Notes under the pieces: model-generated
What the model was told of the DNA's origin: nothing
Database searches by the model: none
The model's input: only the letters and a program-made list of their open reading frames with translations
Source of the DNA: Siderastrea radians
Lineage: Eukaryota; Cnidaria; Anthozoa; Scleractinia; Rhizangiidae
Assembly (NCBI GenBank): GCA_964017195.1
Contig: OZ024898.1
Location: forward strand, 1 to 64,000
Direction of reading: 5' to 3'
Length of the DNA: 64,000 nucleotides
Made by a program: the position numbers and the translations under genes
Shown: positions 22,574 to 34,019 of the stretch, piece by piece
Numbering within the stretch: position 1 is the first letter of the stretch
How the letters are laid out: each line of letters starts with the position of its first letter

Positions 22574-23843
22574 ACAGCAACAAATAAACGATGGGTCACA
22601 CATTAATCACAATCAATGAAAAGAAATGTGGCTCCGTTTGTAAGATTGAACACTCGATCAATTGGCACTTTGCAATTGTTTTACGCGTCTTCGAAACGGC
22701 AATCAAATAATTAGAACACATTACTCTCAAATGCAAGAAATTTTTGGGACTTTTTAACAACTGACTGACAGAAGCTATTAAAGGCTGACACGCGCGCCGG
22801 ACAATTCAACCGATCACAAATAACTCGAACATTCTGAAAGTGCAAGTAAACTTCCTCACATAAACTTATGATCAAATGTCTTATTAAAGGAAAGAATAGA
22901 CAAATATTAATTAAGCAACTTTACTAAGCTTAATTCCTTTCTAAAAATTGACTCCACTATCTACAAAGGCTGCATGCACATTTGACAGCTGACTAGTAAA
23001 ATCGATTTGATTAATAACATGCACCAATAACGCCCACATTTACACCAAAATTCTCTTACCTGAACAAAAATAAAACCACTGACGAAAACAACCACTGTTT
23101 TAAAACCGTTTTTTCTAAATATATCTTCACGGCTTGCTTTCGTACCCTGCTTTCGTACCCTCGCTCAACTAAAAAAGCAAAATTTCCTAATATGGTTTGG
23201 GGAAGGCGGGGGTCGTCAGGGTCAGATCCGCCACGGTTGGATGGAGGGATGGGAGGGGAGGGGAGGGAGAAGAGGGGCGTCCGGGATCGCTCGATCTTCA
23301 GCCGTTTTGTGCGCCCGCGTTGGGAGGAGGATGAAACTGAACTCCCTCAAACGGCTGGAAATCAAGCCTAATGCTGAATTGAATGGAATATTTTTTTTGC
23401 CAGTACCACTTTCTAGCTAGGGTTGTTTAGTTTCTCAAATTTGGTTACATTTTAAGGAGTATTTTTCCTCGATGTAGTTAGAACAGCCTGCAACCAGGGG
23501 TGTTCCGAAAACGTGGGGTCGGGGTGCGGACTGCGGGGTGGAGAGGCAACAAAACCGAAAAAATAAAAACAACAACAACAACAAAACATCCGAAATAAAA
23601 AGGAAAAAAGAAAATAGCTCAATACTTAAAAATACAATTAAGAAATGCAAGAAAAATACAAAATAATAAAGCGAGAATTGAATATTTAACTGTTACGCGA
23701 ACGAATGAATAAATAACGAGAAATTTTAATAATCATTTGTAAGAATCTTGAGGTCTGTGTGGAACAATCTTTTTTCACTTTTTTTCAACCGTATGTCCAG
23801 CGATCCCAGCCCATCAGAAAGACTAATTATAAGTTAGCTGTTC
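22574..23843. other. Non-coding; G-rich tract near 23200-23280
   Basis: No exon is recognised. A purine-rich low-complexity stretch (GGGAGGGGAGGGG type) is at about 23240-23275. Confidence 0.4.
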
Positions 23844-23853
23844 GCACGATGTT

Positions 23854-24005
23854 AACCTGCGATCCCGGGCTGCGATCAGGCTCTGTTTTCGTTTCGCTCG
23901 GTGAAACATTCAGCCGGGAAGGGCGAAACGAAAAACCAATTTTAGCGAGCGACCAACGTAAGAGAATAGGAGAGCGATGCTAAAATTCGGCCTGATCGCA
24001 GGTCA
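23854..24005. mobile_element. 152-bp MITE with 10-bp target duplication
   Basis: The ends ACCTGCGATC and its complement enclose internal CTGCGATCAGGC repeats. GCACGATGTT is present at both 23844-23853 and 24006-24015. The duplication length suggests a Mutator-derived MITE. Confidence 0.7.
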
Positions 24006-25257
24006 GCACGATGTTTATCTCACGGACAAAAATCAAACCGTACACTCTTTTCATTGCGTGGGGATTGAGGGCTATTTACTGTGGTACTCGAGGAGACGCC
24101 AGCTTGCCAGTAAGGGACGGGACCATTAGAAAAGTGATGGGGGGTGGGGGATTTTTAGCCTGCCAGAATTTTTTTTTTTTTTTTTTTTGGGCCCATTTCC
24201 CGTGCTAGAATTTTTTTTTTTGTCTACAGCCCTATGCATGAATATTTTTTTTTTGAGAAAATAATTTCAATTTGCTATTGAATTAATTTAAAACAATGCA
24301 ACTTTGTTTCACTAATTACATAGCTTGTACTGTTACGTTACTTTACATTTTTAAGTTTATTTTATTACAAAACACTTTTTAACAGTGTTCGCTTTAAAAT
24401 TTAATTTACTGAAGGAGGTTTCAAAAGTAAATAGCGATTTATAGTGAAAAATTGTGTAATATTATTGATATACATGTATGGATTTTTTATGAAAGACGTA
24501 TTCATATGAAGTGATTTGATACAAACAGTGGTGTCCAGAAAGATTAATTTATAAAATATACAGTACATACACTGTTATTTCCTTAATTTAAAAACAATTC
24601 TTTTCAAAAACGTAGCTCATAAATTATTAAAACTTTTCATATAAAATACATACAGGTACCTTCTCACCCTTTGCAGGGAAGTTAAGGGTAATAATTTAAT
24701 GTAACAGCTTTTTGAGGATGTAGACACAGTGGGAGAGTTATTTCGAACTTAAACCAATTTCCCTTTGGCTTGGATTTGCCCTTCACTCATTTACTATCGG
24801 TTGTTTTGAATTCCCGCTATTTCAAACTTTTTTTGTTTCCCCTGACGGTTCAAAATAATGGGGTTCAACTGTATGACTATGACTATAAAAACAACAAAAA
24901 ATTTGTTCCAGGCGAAGGCCGATCCCCCTCGCGACAAAAGAAATATTAATTATGAAAACAATATTTCATAGCATCCTGGCAGAGTCCCAGAAAATTTCCA
25001 ATTTTTTAAACACTGGAGACACTACTTGAGCACTTTGGCAGAACGAATTAGGGTTTCATATCAAAATGAGGCCCATCTTGTGCATGAATTTTTTTTTCGG
25101 ACATTTTCCCTTGCTTAGAACATGGTCACACCCACTCATCCAATCAGTGTCCAGCATTTCGATGCTCTATATTCCATAAACTGTCTTAAATTATGTAAAG
25201 TGGCGGGGGCTTTGAAGCACAGGGAAATTGCGGGGTAAAATTACAGAGAACAGTTCT

Positions 25258-25380
25258 GCATTCATTAGTGGTTCTATACAGAGCATACTAATGAGGCATT
25301 GTTTTCCTTTGTTTGGAAGCCTCATTAGTATGCTCTATATAGAGCATAGTAATGACTAAGTAGAAACTACTAATGAATGC
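25258..25380. repeat. Hairpin repeat
   Basis: GAGCATACTAATGAGGC at 25281-25297 pairs with GCCTCATTAGTATGCTC at 25319-25335. An outer imperfect stem pairs GCATTCATTAGT with ACTAATGAATGC. Confidence 0.7.
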
Positions 25381-25981
25381 ACAAATTCTCTGAATATTTA
25401 TAACTAAATCGATAAAAACAACAGCTTCAACGGCTAGAAACACTCATTATTTTTTGCTTTTTAACAAAAAAATGCAATCTTACGGTATAATAGCATAGCA
25501 AAAAGCAAATCGAAAGAAAAACCATCATTTTACATGAAATACGAGCTGTTCAGACCTTAATTGAAACAGAAGGACAGACTTGTTTCTCCAGTGTTTGCCA
25601 GACTACGAGTTTTGTACTTGAACTTGACTTAATTTGGCCTCTTGGAGTTTCCTGCGGGTTTCCCACTTGCTGGTGTCGGTGGTTGTAGCGCCTCGAAGAC
25701 TGCTTTCACCAGTGTAAATCTAGAAAATCTTTAGCGGCGATCACTGCCTCGAGTTCCAAATGTCCGTGTATTGGCTCACGGCTGTTTACACACCAACTGC
25801 GATAAACCGCGCGGTGAAGCACTCTAAAACATTGCACCTCAAAGGCATGCGTACAATAGCGAAAATATCGTACACAAAATAGCAACGTGATTTCAAGGTG
25901 AGAACTAAAAAATTAAAATGCAAAAATACAATCTGCACGCAAAAACGAAAGTCTTCGTGGGTGTGACCATGTTCTAAGACG

Positions 25982-26054
25982 GTTAGACAATGAACGCTCG
26001 TGTCCTATGGGATATAGCGTATATCCCATAGAACACTCGCGTTCATTGTCTAAC
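25982..26054. repeat. Near-perfect 73-bp palindrome
   Basis: The arms GTTAGACAATGAACGC and TCCTATGGGATATA pair with TATATCCCATAG and GCGTTCATTGTCTAAC around a 3-bp centre. There are only about three mismatches across 34-35 bp arms. Confidence 0.8.
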
Positions 26055-26331
26055 CCTTAAATGAATTTTTTTTTCGGACATTTTCCCTTGCATGAATTTT
26101 CTTTGTTTTTTTCCCTACCCCCCCCCCCCCCATCACTTTTGTAATGGTCCGTCCCTAAGGGATGGACCATTATATTTTTCAGGGTGGGGGTGGGGTAGGC
26201 AATTTTATTCTGAAGGAACTTGTTTTCGTCACCAAAAGCTTCGTATGAATTTTATTTCACCAGCTTGCCGGAGGTATTTCTTAACTTGCGTGTAACAAAA
26301 CAAGCCACGTCCCCAGCTCTATGTTGTAACA

Positions 26332-26760
26332 CCTGGCATATAAATAAAAAAGAATTAAAAAGTTGACACTGGCTAAAAATATGGTTATGAACGTTTCGGC
26401 CACTACTGTTGCCTTCCTCCGCAAAGATAAAAATGCAAATGTCTAACGGCGTCCTGCTTAGAATATGTAACCGATGTGTGATAAAACTAAATCACACCTC
26501 GAAGGAACTTTATGAGTGCAACAATAGTCTCTAGAGTATTCTTAATGACTCTAAAAATTCCGATTCCTAATGTTATTGTATACGTTTGGTAGCGCTATGT
26601 GTTCGTCTTGTTTATAGTGTTCCTATTTCGCACGGAATGCCGTTAGACATTTGCATTTTTATCTTTGCTGAGGAAGGCAACAGTAGTGGCCGAAACGTCC
26701 ATAACCATATTTTTAGCCAGTGTCAACTTTTTAATTCTTTTTTATTTTTAACATGCCTGG
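26332..26760. repeat. Inverted repeat with a hammerhead-like motif in each arm
   Basis: About 125 bp at the left (TAAATAAAAAAGAATTAAAA, GTTGACACTGGCTAAAAAT, AACGTTTCGGCCACTACTGT) is the inverted form of the right end. Each arm carries a motif of the form CUGANGA, stem, GAAAC. The left arm (minus strand, core about 26390-26421) has a G in place of U at the second core base; the right arm is intact. Confidence 0.65.
26668..26699 (+). ncRNA. Hammerhead ribozyme-like core (small variant)
   Basis: CTGAGGA at 26668-26674 fits the invariant CUGANGA box. A stem GGC...GCC follows, then GAAAC at 26692-26696 and the potential cleavage site GUC at 26697-26699. There is no room for a normal stem III, as in the small hammerhead variants reported with Penelope-like elements. 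An unpaired A follows the first box. Stem I pairing is weak here, so self-cleavage is uncertain. Confidence 0.35.
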
Positions 26761-26872
26761 CTACCATCGAACATTTTTATACCTGGTATATGTTTGTTTT
26801 GAAAGTCATGACATCTCATTTTGTTTCAAAGTCACAACAGTCCTCATCTACAATATTCTTCGGTTAGTCTAT

Positions 26873-27123
26873 CATGTATACACCACTGTTCACTATGCTG
26901 ATACCTTGAACTTAAGACATCTATAATATCTTTTGGTCGGTCTGTTATCGAATGTATACACCACTGTTCACTATGCTTGTTGGGGTTTACCTCGGTGTAA
27001 GAACCTGACAAGATTTTCTTTGTTTGTTAGCTTTTGTTTTGCTGTACGGTATTGTTTAAAATGTTTTTGTTTCCTTTGTTTTACGTCATCCGTGAGTTTC
27101 ACAGGTTCTTACACCGAGGTAAA
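26873..27123. repeat. Short direct duplication and a hairpin MITE with 22-bp inverted ends
   Basis: TGTATACACCACTGTTCACT then ATGCT occurs near 26875 and again near 26953. At 26986-27123, TTTACCTCGGTGTAAGAACC (continuing TG) is perfectly inverted at the other end, giving a 138-bp MITE. Confidence 0.65.
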
Positions 27124-28654
27124 GCCGCTTGTTGTGGCTATTCGTTTTTTCTTTTGTTCTTTGTTACATATGTTAATGTTTTTTCTCGCTTTTGCATGCT
27201 TTTGTTTTAATTTGCTATGTAAATTTCGTTCTGTTCATTTCACATTAAGTTTTCCACATTCTGATCTACTTTAGTGTAGCTTCTACGGTCGTTCGTAACG
27301 TATGTAATTTTTTGGTTCCCTGAACTCCTTCCTATCTCCAGCATTTGGTAAGCCGTCTTTGTTCGTTGTTTGCTCTTGTATTTCGTTCATTTCTTCTGTT
27401 CTTTTCGGTTCATTGCTATATTGTAATTCATTTTATTTTACCCTAGGAATTTACTTTGTGTCTTCAATAAAAGTCAATTCATTTGCTGGAAGGGTTTATG
27501 TACTTATGAAAAGTCGTGCGGTACACTGATCCGAGCGGCCCTTCGCCTCTTCAATGCTATAAATCTCTTGAACTTTAGACAGCGAAACTGCGGAACCTAC
27601 AGAGCTTGCCATAAAACGTTCAAGTAGTTTTCCTTTTTTGAAGTTTTTGTATGTTATTCCGTGAATATACAAAATTTGTCTTTACAGTTTGCTACTCAAG
27701 TAATTCCAATTCTTTTCCAAAACCTGTTTTTTCCCGAAATTATCCCGGGTTAATTTTCGCTTAATCTCGCGTTGAAATTATTGGCGAAACCTGGTATCGG
27801 CTCACGCAAGAGCCACAGAAAGAATAATTTTCTTAATGCCTTGTTTTGTATTGCCTCTCTTCGAGTACCAATAGCTCCTCAAGTTTGCAATGAGCTTAGA
27901 ATAGTGCCAGTTTTTGTTTTCGTGCGTAAAATCAATATCTTGGGATGTAGGGATAAAGTAAAGCGCGCTCCCGTTTTCTCTTTGTACACTGTCGTTTCCC
28001 GTTTTCTTCCACTGTTGTTTACGGACCGGTCATTATTTCAGTATCGCCTTGGGGGGGAGGGTGTCGGAGGAGTTTGGGGGGGATCGCTTGATTTTCAGGA
28101 GAACAGAAGGGGGAGGATCACTGAAAATTTTGGAGGGATTCAGAGCGAGGACCAATCAAATCTGCTTGGACAATGCCAGTTTGAGAGGATACAAAATAAT
28201 TGTGCCCATTCTACGGAGAGGTGATAGCGTTTGCAGTCCGGCTCAATTTGTTCTAACACACCTTTATTTAAAAAACGGACGTCTGTCATACTGGCGAGTG
28301 TGCCCTTTCAACTTATGTCGAGAATGTTTTGTGTTAACAGTCTTTTATAGTTTTCCTTTTATAACTTACTTATGCCTTAGCTAATATTCATCTTTAAACA
28401 TGACAGGTGAATTCTGAATGCTGCATGAACCATAACTCCTAATAAGCTGAAACATGAAAATAGCGTGTTTGTTTAAACATAAAACATTTCTGAGTATCGC
28501 CTCTCCAGGAATGGGCTCCCTGTCTCAGCTTTATACTAAATCCGATTCAACTGCTTCATTTGCCTCTTGAGCCTCATCATCCGATTGGACGACTTCATTT
28601 GTCTCATGATCCGATTCAACAACGATAAAAATAAGTTGAGAGGCCTGCACGACT
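27124..28654. other. Non-coding stretch
   Basis: Reading frames at 27772-28384 have no recognisable family and overlap G-rich repeat-like text (GGGGGGATCGCTTGATTTTC). A polyadenylation-like AATAAA is near 27467, without a supported gene. I see no exon. Confidence 0.35.
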
Positions 28655-28929
28655 CTCGCGCACGTGTATTATTATTATTATTTTTTTTTATTGTCATTTT
28701 AACATCTTTACATACACACATCGACTGAGATTACTGACTACGTTGCATACGTTACACTACATACATTGCATTACATCACTGTCATAGATAAAGATAAACG
28801 GCTTATACACACTAAAACGAAAAATAAATAAATAAATAAATAAATAAAAAATGAAATAAAATAAAATTAATTTAATAATTAATTAAATTTAAATTTTTCC
28901 AGCGGTACAGTATCTTTATTTTTGATACA

Positions 28930-29640
28930 TTAAATATTAAGCAAAGGCTTCCACTTCCCTTCGTGTATGTTAAGTGTGTTGTTCTTTTTAGCTATTGCTC
29001 GTTCAATAGATTCTGTATACCTTAATTTAGCTATAAGATGAGACAGTAATGGTACATAGTTTTTCAGACGGTTTTGATAGATAATCTGTTTGCCAGCAAT
29101 GATTATATGATTTAAAAGCAGCCAGTGAGGCCTCTTTTGTATAAGACCAAAAATGATGTCGCAATCGTTTAGAGAGTCAATGTCAATGTGTAAAGACTTA
29201 ACCCAAAGAACAACAGACTTCCAGAAAGCTATAGTAAATTCACAACTACATAATAGATGCTCGAGGGATTCATCTGAAATTTTACAAAAGGTGCAAAGAG
29301 GTGAGTCGACTAACCTCATTTTGTATAGTGTTTTGTTAGTAAAGATTATTCGATTAAGTACTTTATATTGAAAAGTTCTTGTTTTGGTGTCTAGGGTGAC
29401 GCTGCTGAAAAGAATAAGAACGCCTTTGCTGTGAGTTGTGCCGTGCGAAAACAACATTTTGCCTAGCCATTGAAACTTCCATTGATTTTCAGTTTCACGG
29501 GAGCTGTATGTTTCTTGTAGAAAAGCGATATCGACTTTTTGTTTCTTAATCCATGTAAAAATTGCTTTACGCTTATGAAAATCTCGAATCCCTCGAGCAT
29601 TTAAGGACAAAAGCTTAAAATTATAATTAGCGATACTCAA
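28930..29640 (-). pseudogene. LINE ORF2 with endonuclease start fused to C-terminal tail
   Basis: Residues 1-80 are the beginning of an APE-type endonuclease (KLLSLNARGIRDFHKRKAIF, VDIAFLQETYSS). At about residue 83 the frame joins directly to the distal part of ORF2: FQYKVLNRIIFTNKTLYKM, then CTFCKISDESLEHLLCSCEF, the CCHC-like C-terminal motif of L1 ORF2. The reverse-transcriptase core is absent, yet the fusion is in frame for 236 codons. The protein cannot copy RNA. The join looks like an internal deletion rather than gradual decay. Confidence 0.8.
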
Positions 29641-29975
29641 GTGGGGGTGTTAAAAGTAGTAGATGGAAACAAAAGGAAGTGGAGCCGAGTGAACAAAAAG
29701 AGATAATTACACTGCAAAAACTGATAAACTTATTGAAAAAACTGATATCTGGAAAAACTTTAAACACATACAAAACAAAACAAAGAAAAAAGCATAGTGT
29801 TACCCATTGCCCCAAAACAAGTTGTGTGGGCGTCATCTTCTCCAGGCGTCACGCACGCTCCGCAGAGCCGTTAAAAGGCTATTCAAAGCAAAATCCTGCA
29901 TTCTTGCATAATTTTTGTTTCTTACAAGAGTGGTGTCTCAAAGTTATATAATTTATGAAGGAAAAGACAATAAAC

Positions 29976-30893
29976 CTAGAAAAACGGTTGGTTTACAGGG
30001 ATAAATTTGCCGTTAATAAAGAGGCGATCAGGCTGGGCCTTACTGAAAGCAGCTTTTAAACCCTTTTTCTTCGCTGCTTTAACTTTGTGCCTTTGAGCTT
30101 TTCGAATGTCATACAGTTCTTTGGGAATGTCTTCGTAGACTGCAAAATCAGAATCTTTCAACTTACTTCGAGCCAGCTGTAAAACTTCCTCGCGGTCTGA
30201 ATAGCGGAGAAATCTGGCTAGGATTGGACGTGGCCCATTCTTGGCTGATTTTCCCAAACGGTGAATGCGTTGAAATTCAATTTTCTGCTGTGGGTTTTCT
30301 ATCGCCAGCTCATCCTCCATAAACTTGTAAACAAGTGCCTTCGTGTCTGCACTCGGCCTGTCATCATCTTCGTCGGCAGAAATGATCCTCTCAGGAATGC
30401 CCAAAAACTTTAAATTTTCCCTTCTGCTGTAATGTTCTAAATACAAAAACTGCTTACGTAGGTTTTCGATGTCTGAAGTGCAGCCGTCTTTGATGTCATA
30501 GGCATTCTTTTTCATTTCCTCAATTTCATCTTCACAGAAACTTACGCTTTCTTTCAGCACGTTGACCGACTTGTCGATGGTCTTGGTTTTAGAATCGAGA
30601 GCTGAGACTTCTTTTTCAAGCCTACTCACGGACATTTCAATACTGGAGACGGAGGTGGTAAGGTTGTTTAGACGGAGTTCGATCTGATCCAGTTTGTCAA
30701 GCTTGGACAATTTCGATAAGATAAGGTCGACCTTCTCGGCCAAACCTTCCGCCATACCTTCCGCCATATTGAAGGCTTCAAGGATAATATCTCCGGAACT
30801 TTCTTTTTGTTTCTTCTCGTCTGGGGAGCAGGCAGAGTCTCCAGAAGATGAACCTCGCGATTTTCTCTTGATAGTTGATCTGATAAATTCCAT
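29976..30893 (-). CDS. L1-like ORF1 protein (coiled coil plus RRM-like domain), intact
   Basis: This 305-residue protein opens MEFIRSTIKRKSRGSS with a serine-rich basic head. A long heptad-patterned coiled coil follows (about residues 55-160, e.g. VDLILSKLSKLDKLDQIELR). Then comes the L1-type RNA-recognition region: YLEHYSRRENLKFLGIPE, FQRIHRLGKS, RPILARFLRYSDREEVL. The C-terminal part (FAVYEDIPKELYDIRKAQRH) is basic. ORF1 proteins trimerise through the coiled coil and coat the element's RNA. The frame has no stop or shift, unlike the neighbouring ORF2. ATG at 30893 is the first in-frame start after the short leader. Confidence 0.85.
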   Translation of the reverse strand: MEFIRSTIKRKSRGSSSGDSACSPDEKKQKESSGDIILEAFNMAEGMAEGLAEKVDLILSKLSKLDKLDQIELRLNNLTTSVSSIEMSVSRLEKEVSALDSKTKTIDKSVNVLKESVSFCEDEIEEMKKNAYDIKDGCTSDIENLRKQFLYLEHYSRRENLKFLGIPERIISADEDDDRPSADTKALVYKFMEDELAIENPQQKIEFQRIHRLGKSAKNGPRPILARFLRYSDREEVLQLARSKLKDSDFAVYEDIPKELYDIRKAQRHKVKAAKKKGLKAAFSKAQPDRLFINGKFIPVNQPFF

Positions 30894-31032
30894 ACGCGGG
30901 ATTTTAGGCTAAAATTTTTCAGTTTTTCTGCGGAGCGTTGCAAGAGACGTCCTCACTCCTCCATGATCAGCGGCTACTCGCGCACGTGTATTAGCCATTC
31001 TCATATATATATAGTTTTGATCTCACGAGTAT

Positions 31033-32290
31033 TTATTTGAGAGACCTACCCTTTTTGTATGCTATTAGAGGAGGTTCTTTGAATTATATTTCTTTGAGCA
31101 GTAGTTGTTTTTCTATTAAATTCCAGTGTTTCATGAGTATTTGTTTTGGAAAGTTTAGTACTGCTGAGTGGTATTGCGTTACAGAAGGCAAGATTTTGTT
31201 TGTTTGTTTTAAGTTTTGGTTGAAGGGTCCGCTTTCTATTTTCAAAAATCACTTCCGAGAGAGTTCTTTGGACAAGACCTTCTTGGTAGCCTCTCTCAGC
31301 AATACATGATTGGAAGTGTTTGATTTTTTCCCTGTTTTAGAGGAATTTGTTATTAGCAGTCTTAAGGCCTCTCCTTTGATGAAACCTCTCCCAACTCCTG
31401 GTGCATGGGTGACACTGACGAGGAGAAATGTGTGTACTGTCATGTTTCCGAGTAGGCTTGTAGTGGATGCGTATGTCAAGCACTGATTCATATATCAATG
31501 TTTGGCGTTTGTAAAGGCTGGTGTCCAGAAAAGTAGTTTCTGTATCAGAAATTTCAGCTGTGAACTTGATAGTAGGATGATCGTTATTTGCTTGATCAAC
31601 TAACTGAGTTAAAACCTCCCCGTTGGTGTCCCAGAGGGAGAAAATGTCGTCGATATGTCGTTTCCAAACGAGAGGTTTGAATTGGTTTGGCTAAGGATTT
31701 CAGTTTCGACTTTGCCCGTAAATATCTGATTGGCAAATGCGACCACTATTTTAGTGCCCATAGTGGTTCCATGTGTTTGTATATACATGATTTTTACCAC
31801 AAAACTGGAACGCGTTTTCCTGTAATACTAGCTATATAGCCTGAGCGCTTGTTCAAGTAAAGGTGTGTCTTTATAGAAAGTGTCGTATGCTTCGCATACT
31901 GTTTGAATTCCCTCCGCTTTTGGGATATTAGTATAAAAGCTCGTTACGTCGATTGATACTAGGATTGTGTTCTCTGGAACTTTAGTCCTCTCAATGAAAT
32001 TAATGAAGTCAGTTGACTGTATCTTTGACTTCTGTTGTGCTATCGGTTGGAATAGTTTGTCAACAAATGCCGGCTCTGTTGACCCTGAAACTCCCGAAAT
32101 TATAGGTCTCCCCACCGGAGTTGGTTTGTAATGGCATAAAATATTGGAATTCGAAGTGGGTTTGGTGTTTGACAAAGCCATTTTTTAGTCATTTCGTCAA
32201 TGTGGTGTTCATTGTTAAGTACTGTAATTAGTTGAAAAACAGACGTAGTAGTCCCTTTGTCGGCTTTCCTAATGTTAATTTCTGTGTGGT
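31033..32290 (-). pseudogene. Penelope-like element reverse transcriptase, frameshifted
   Basis: Reading 5' to 3' on the minus strand the order is: NIRKADKGTTTSV (about 32280), KPTPVGRPIISGVSGSTEP, SIDVTSFYTNIPKAEG (motif A), THGTTMGTKIVVAFAN (motif B), then RHIDDIFSLWDTNG (motif C, near 31650), FLDTSLYKR, HPGVGRGFIKGEALR, and PLIAYKKGRSLK near 31045. These are the characteristic blocks of Penelope-like reverse transcriptases. At least three frame changes separate them. The 5' part and any C-terminal endonuclease are missing next to it. Confidence 0.8.
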
Positions 32291-34015
32291 TTTTCTTTTT
32301 TTTACACTATAAGTACATCATAGAAATACTACCTGTATATGAACGTTATTTAAAAACACTAAATATACACGTCGAATGGTGAATATGGGTGCAAAGACAT
32401 GGGGGGGGGGACACGAAAGTTATCAATAGTTATGAGGGGGATCACTTCAATAAACAAGAAATTCTGCAGAATTTACAGGCGGCGCATAGTCTCTCACCCC
32501 CCTCCCCCCTCCACTTTTCTTAAGTAGTTCGTGGTTTCTGGTGACCCGTTATGGACAATTTGCACTTCCGGTATGTAAGAAATTAAATGTATGTATGCAA
32601 CTTGAGAACTTCGTTTGTTTGTAACCAGTGACCTCTCAGTACGACTCTTTCAGATCGTTCCTAAACTGTGATATCGTTAAGCTACAACAGGCGGAAACGT
32701 TTTTTGCTCAGAAAGCTTTACTTCTCCTCTTTTGAGCTCAAACTTCATTTTGTCTAATATTTTTGATTTCACGTAGGGGTACAGACCAATTTTTTATCGC
32801 CAGAAAGCTGTGTTTCTAGAGACATCTGGAAGACATATTCACGTCAATGCTGAGATAGCTAACCTACTCGTGACGTATTTTTGCGTGGTAACCCGTGCTC
32901 TAATACAGACTAAAATGAATGAAACTTTATTAAATTATTTTGAAACCGTGGAAAGACATAAACGAAAGACTGAGAGGTCTTAGACAAGTTTAGACAGCCA
33001 AAACTCTAAAAATTGGGCAGAACCGAAAAGTAGAAATGTATTTCTGACCTGGTGCGACGGAATCAATTTAGATTGGTGATACTCAGGCCTTGTTTGTTAC
33101 TTGATTGAGATTTCATCACCACCGAATTTTTTTGTTTACTGTTTTCCTTTTTTTTTTTAGTGTTATAGTTTTTTGGGACGCTATTTATTAAACTATAGAA
33201 GTTAGTTCCAGCTTTGATTCTGTAAGGGCCGGGTTTACAGTGGCAGGTATAGATTGCTTTCCGTCTCGTGCACTGAGAGAACGCACCTGAGCGCGGATGG
33301 GCATTGGCCGGACGCGCACAACTCCCAAGTTCTCACTAGACTTTGTAAACAATGCCCCTTAAAAACGAAATCTCCTCAAAAACAGCGAAATAAACATTTC
33401 AACGCTTATATTTACTCAACTTCAATACGCCACGAAATTCAAAACATCAAAATTACGCTTCACATGCAAGAATGGTCATATCACGAACAAATCGTCCCGT
33501 ATTTAAAACATTTGCTTTCAATCTCGTAAAATCCACCTCATTATAAGGAGCCTGATTGTTTAGAGCCCGCGCGGGAGACTAAGTCTACTGACTTCCGTAA
33601 ATTCAGGAATGTGCGTTGCATTTTATGAGACAGCCGCACGTGCCTAGCACGTGCACTGCCTAAATAGCATCTAAAGGGGGGATCGGCAAAATTTCACCAC
33701 GGTTAGCCCAAAATCCTCCGAACCCCCCCCCCCCCCAGGCGATAAATAATGACCGTTCCCTTACTAATAGAGGCCTCTGTGGGGGAGAGAGGGGAGACGG
33801 GTAGAGGAGCAAGACAGTGGGAGAAAATGGGCGTCTGGTTCCCCATTTTATTCCCACTGTCTTGATCCCCCTATCCCCTCCCAGTTTACGCTTGCTACGC
33901 AGGCCAGCTCCTTGTCGTTGTCTATTTTTGATGAAGTAGTTGAGCTACGCCATACGAAAACTTCATTGAAACTGCATGCACGTATTATAACCACGCGCGT
34001 GAAACACGGTTTAAA
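32291..34015. other. Non-coding; scattered G/C homopolymers
   Basis: No exon is seen. Homopolymer tracts at about 32402 (G) and 33725 (C) and a purine/pyrimidine-rich stretch near 33780-33890 are the only features. Confidence 0.35.
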
Positions 34016-34019
34016 AAAA

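Larger units (their letters stand above)
25083..26091. mobile_element. Insertion with 22-bp perfect inverted repeats, between 31-bp direct repeats
   Basis: CTTAGAACATGGTCACACCC at 25114 is exactly inverted ending at 25978. The whole block to 26060 is bracketed by identical 31-bp copies of the host element's sequence (25083-25113 and 26061-26091, containing CGGACATTTTCCCTTGC). The repeat is too long for a normal transposase duplication, so homology-driven insertion or duplication is likely. Confidence 0.6.
24111..26158. mobile_element. 2-kb inverted-repeat element (AGGGACGG ends) with an internal insertion
   Basis: TAAGGGACGGGACCATTAGA followed by AAAGTGATGGGGGG at 24111 is mirrored by the complement ending about 26158. 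A second, head-on copy of the same end (AGGGATGGACCATTA) starts immediately after. The 10-mer CCAGCTTGCC occurs at 24099-24108 and 26260-26269 and may be the target duplication of the compound. Poly(T) tracts of 8-20 bp are frequent inside. Confidence 0.55.
28672..30976 (-). mobile_element. Full-length, internally deleted L1-like LINE with 17-bp target duplication
   Basis: CTCGCGCACGTGTATTA occurs at 28655-28671 and again at 30977-30993, exactly bracketing the element. On the minus strand there is a short 5' leader (30976-30894), an intact ORF1 (30893-29976), an ORF2 remnant (29640-28930) and an A/AATA-rich 3' tail near 28672-28695. The long perfect duplication shows target-primed insertion that is not very old. 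Most of the ORF2 reverse transcriptase is missing, so any mobilisation would depend on a related active element. Confidence 0.85.
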
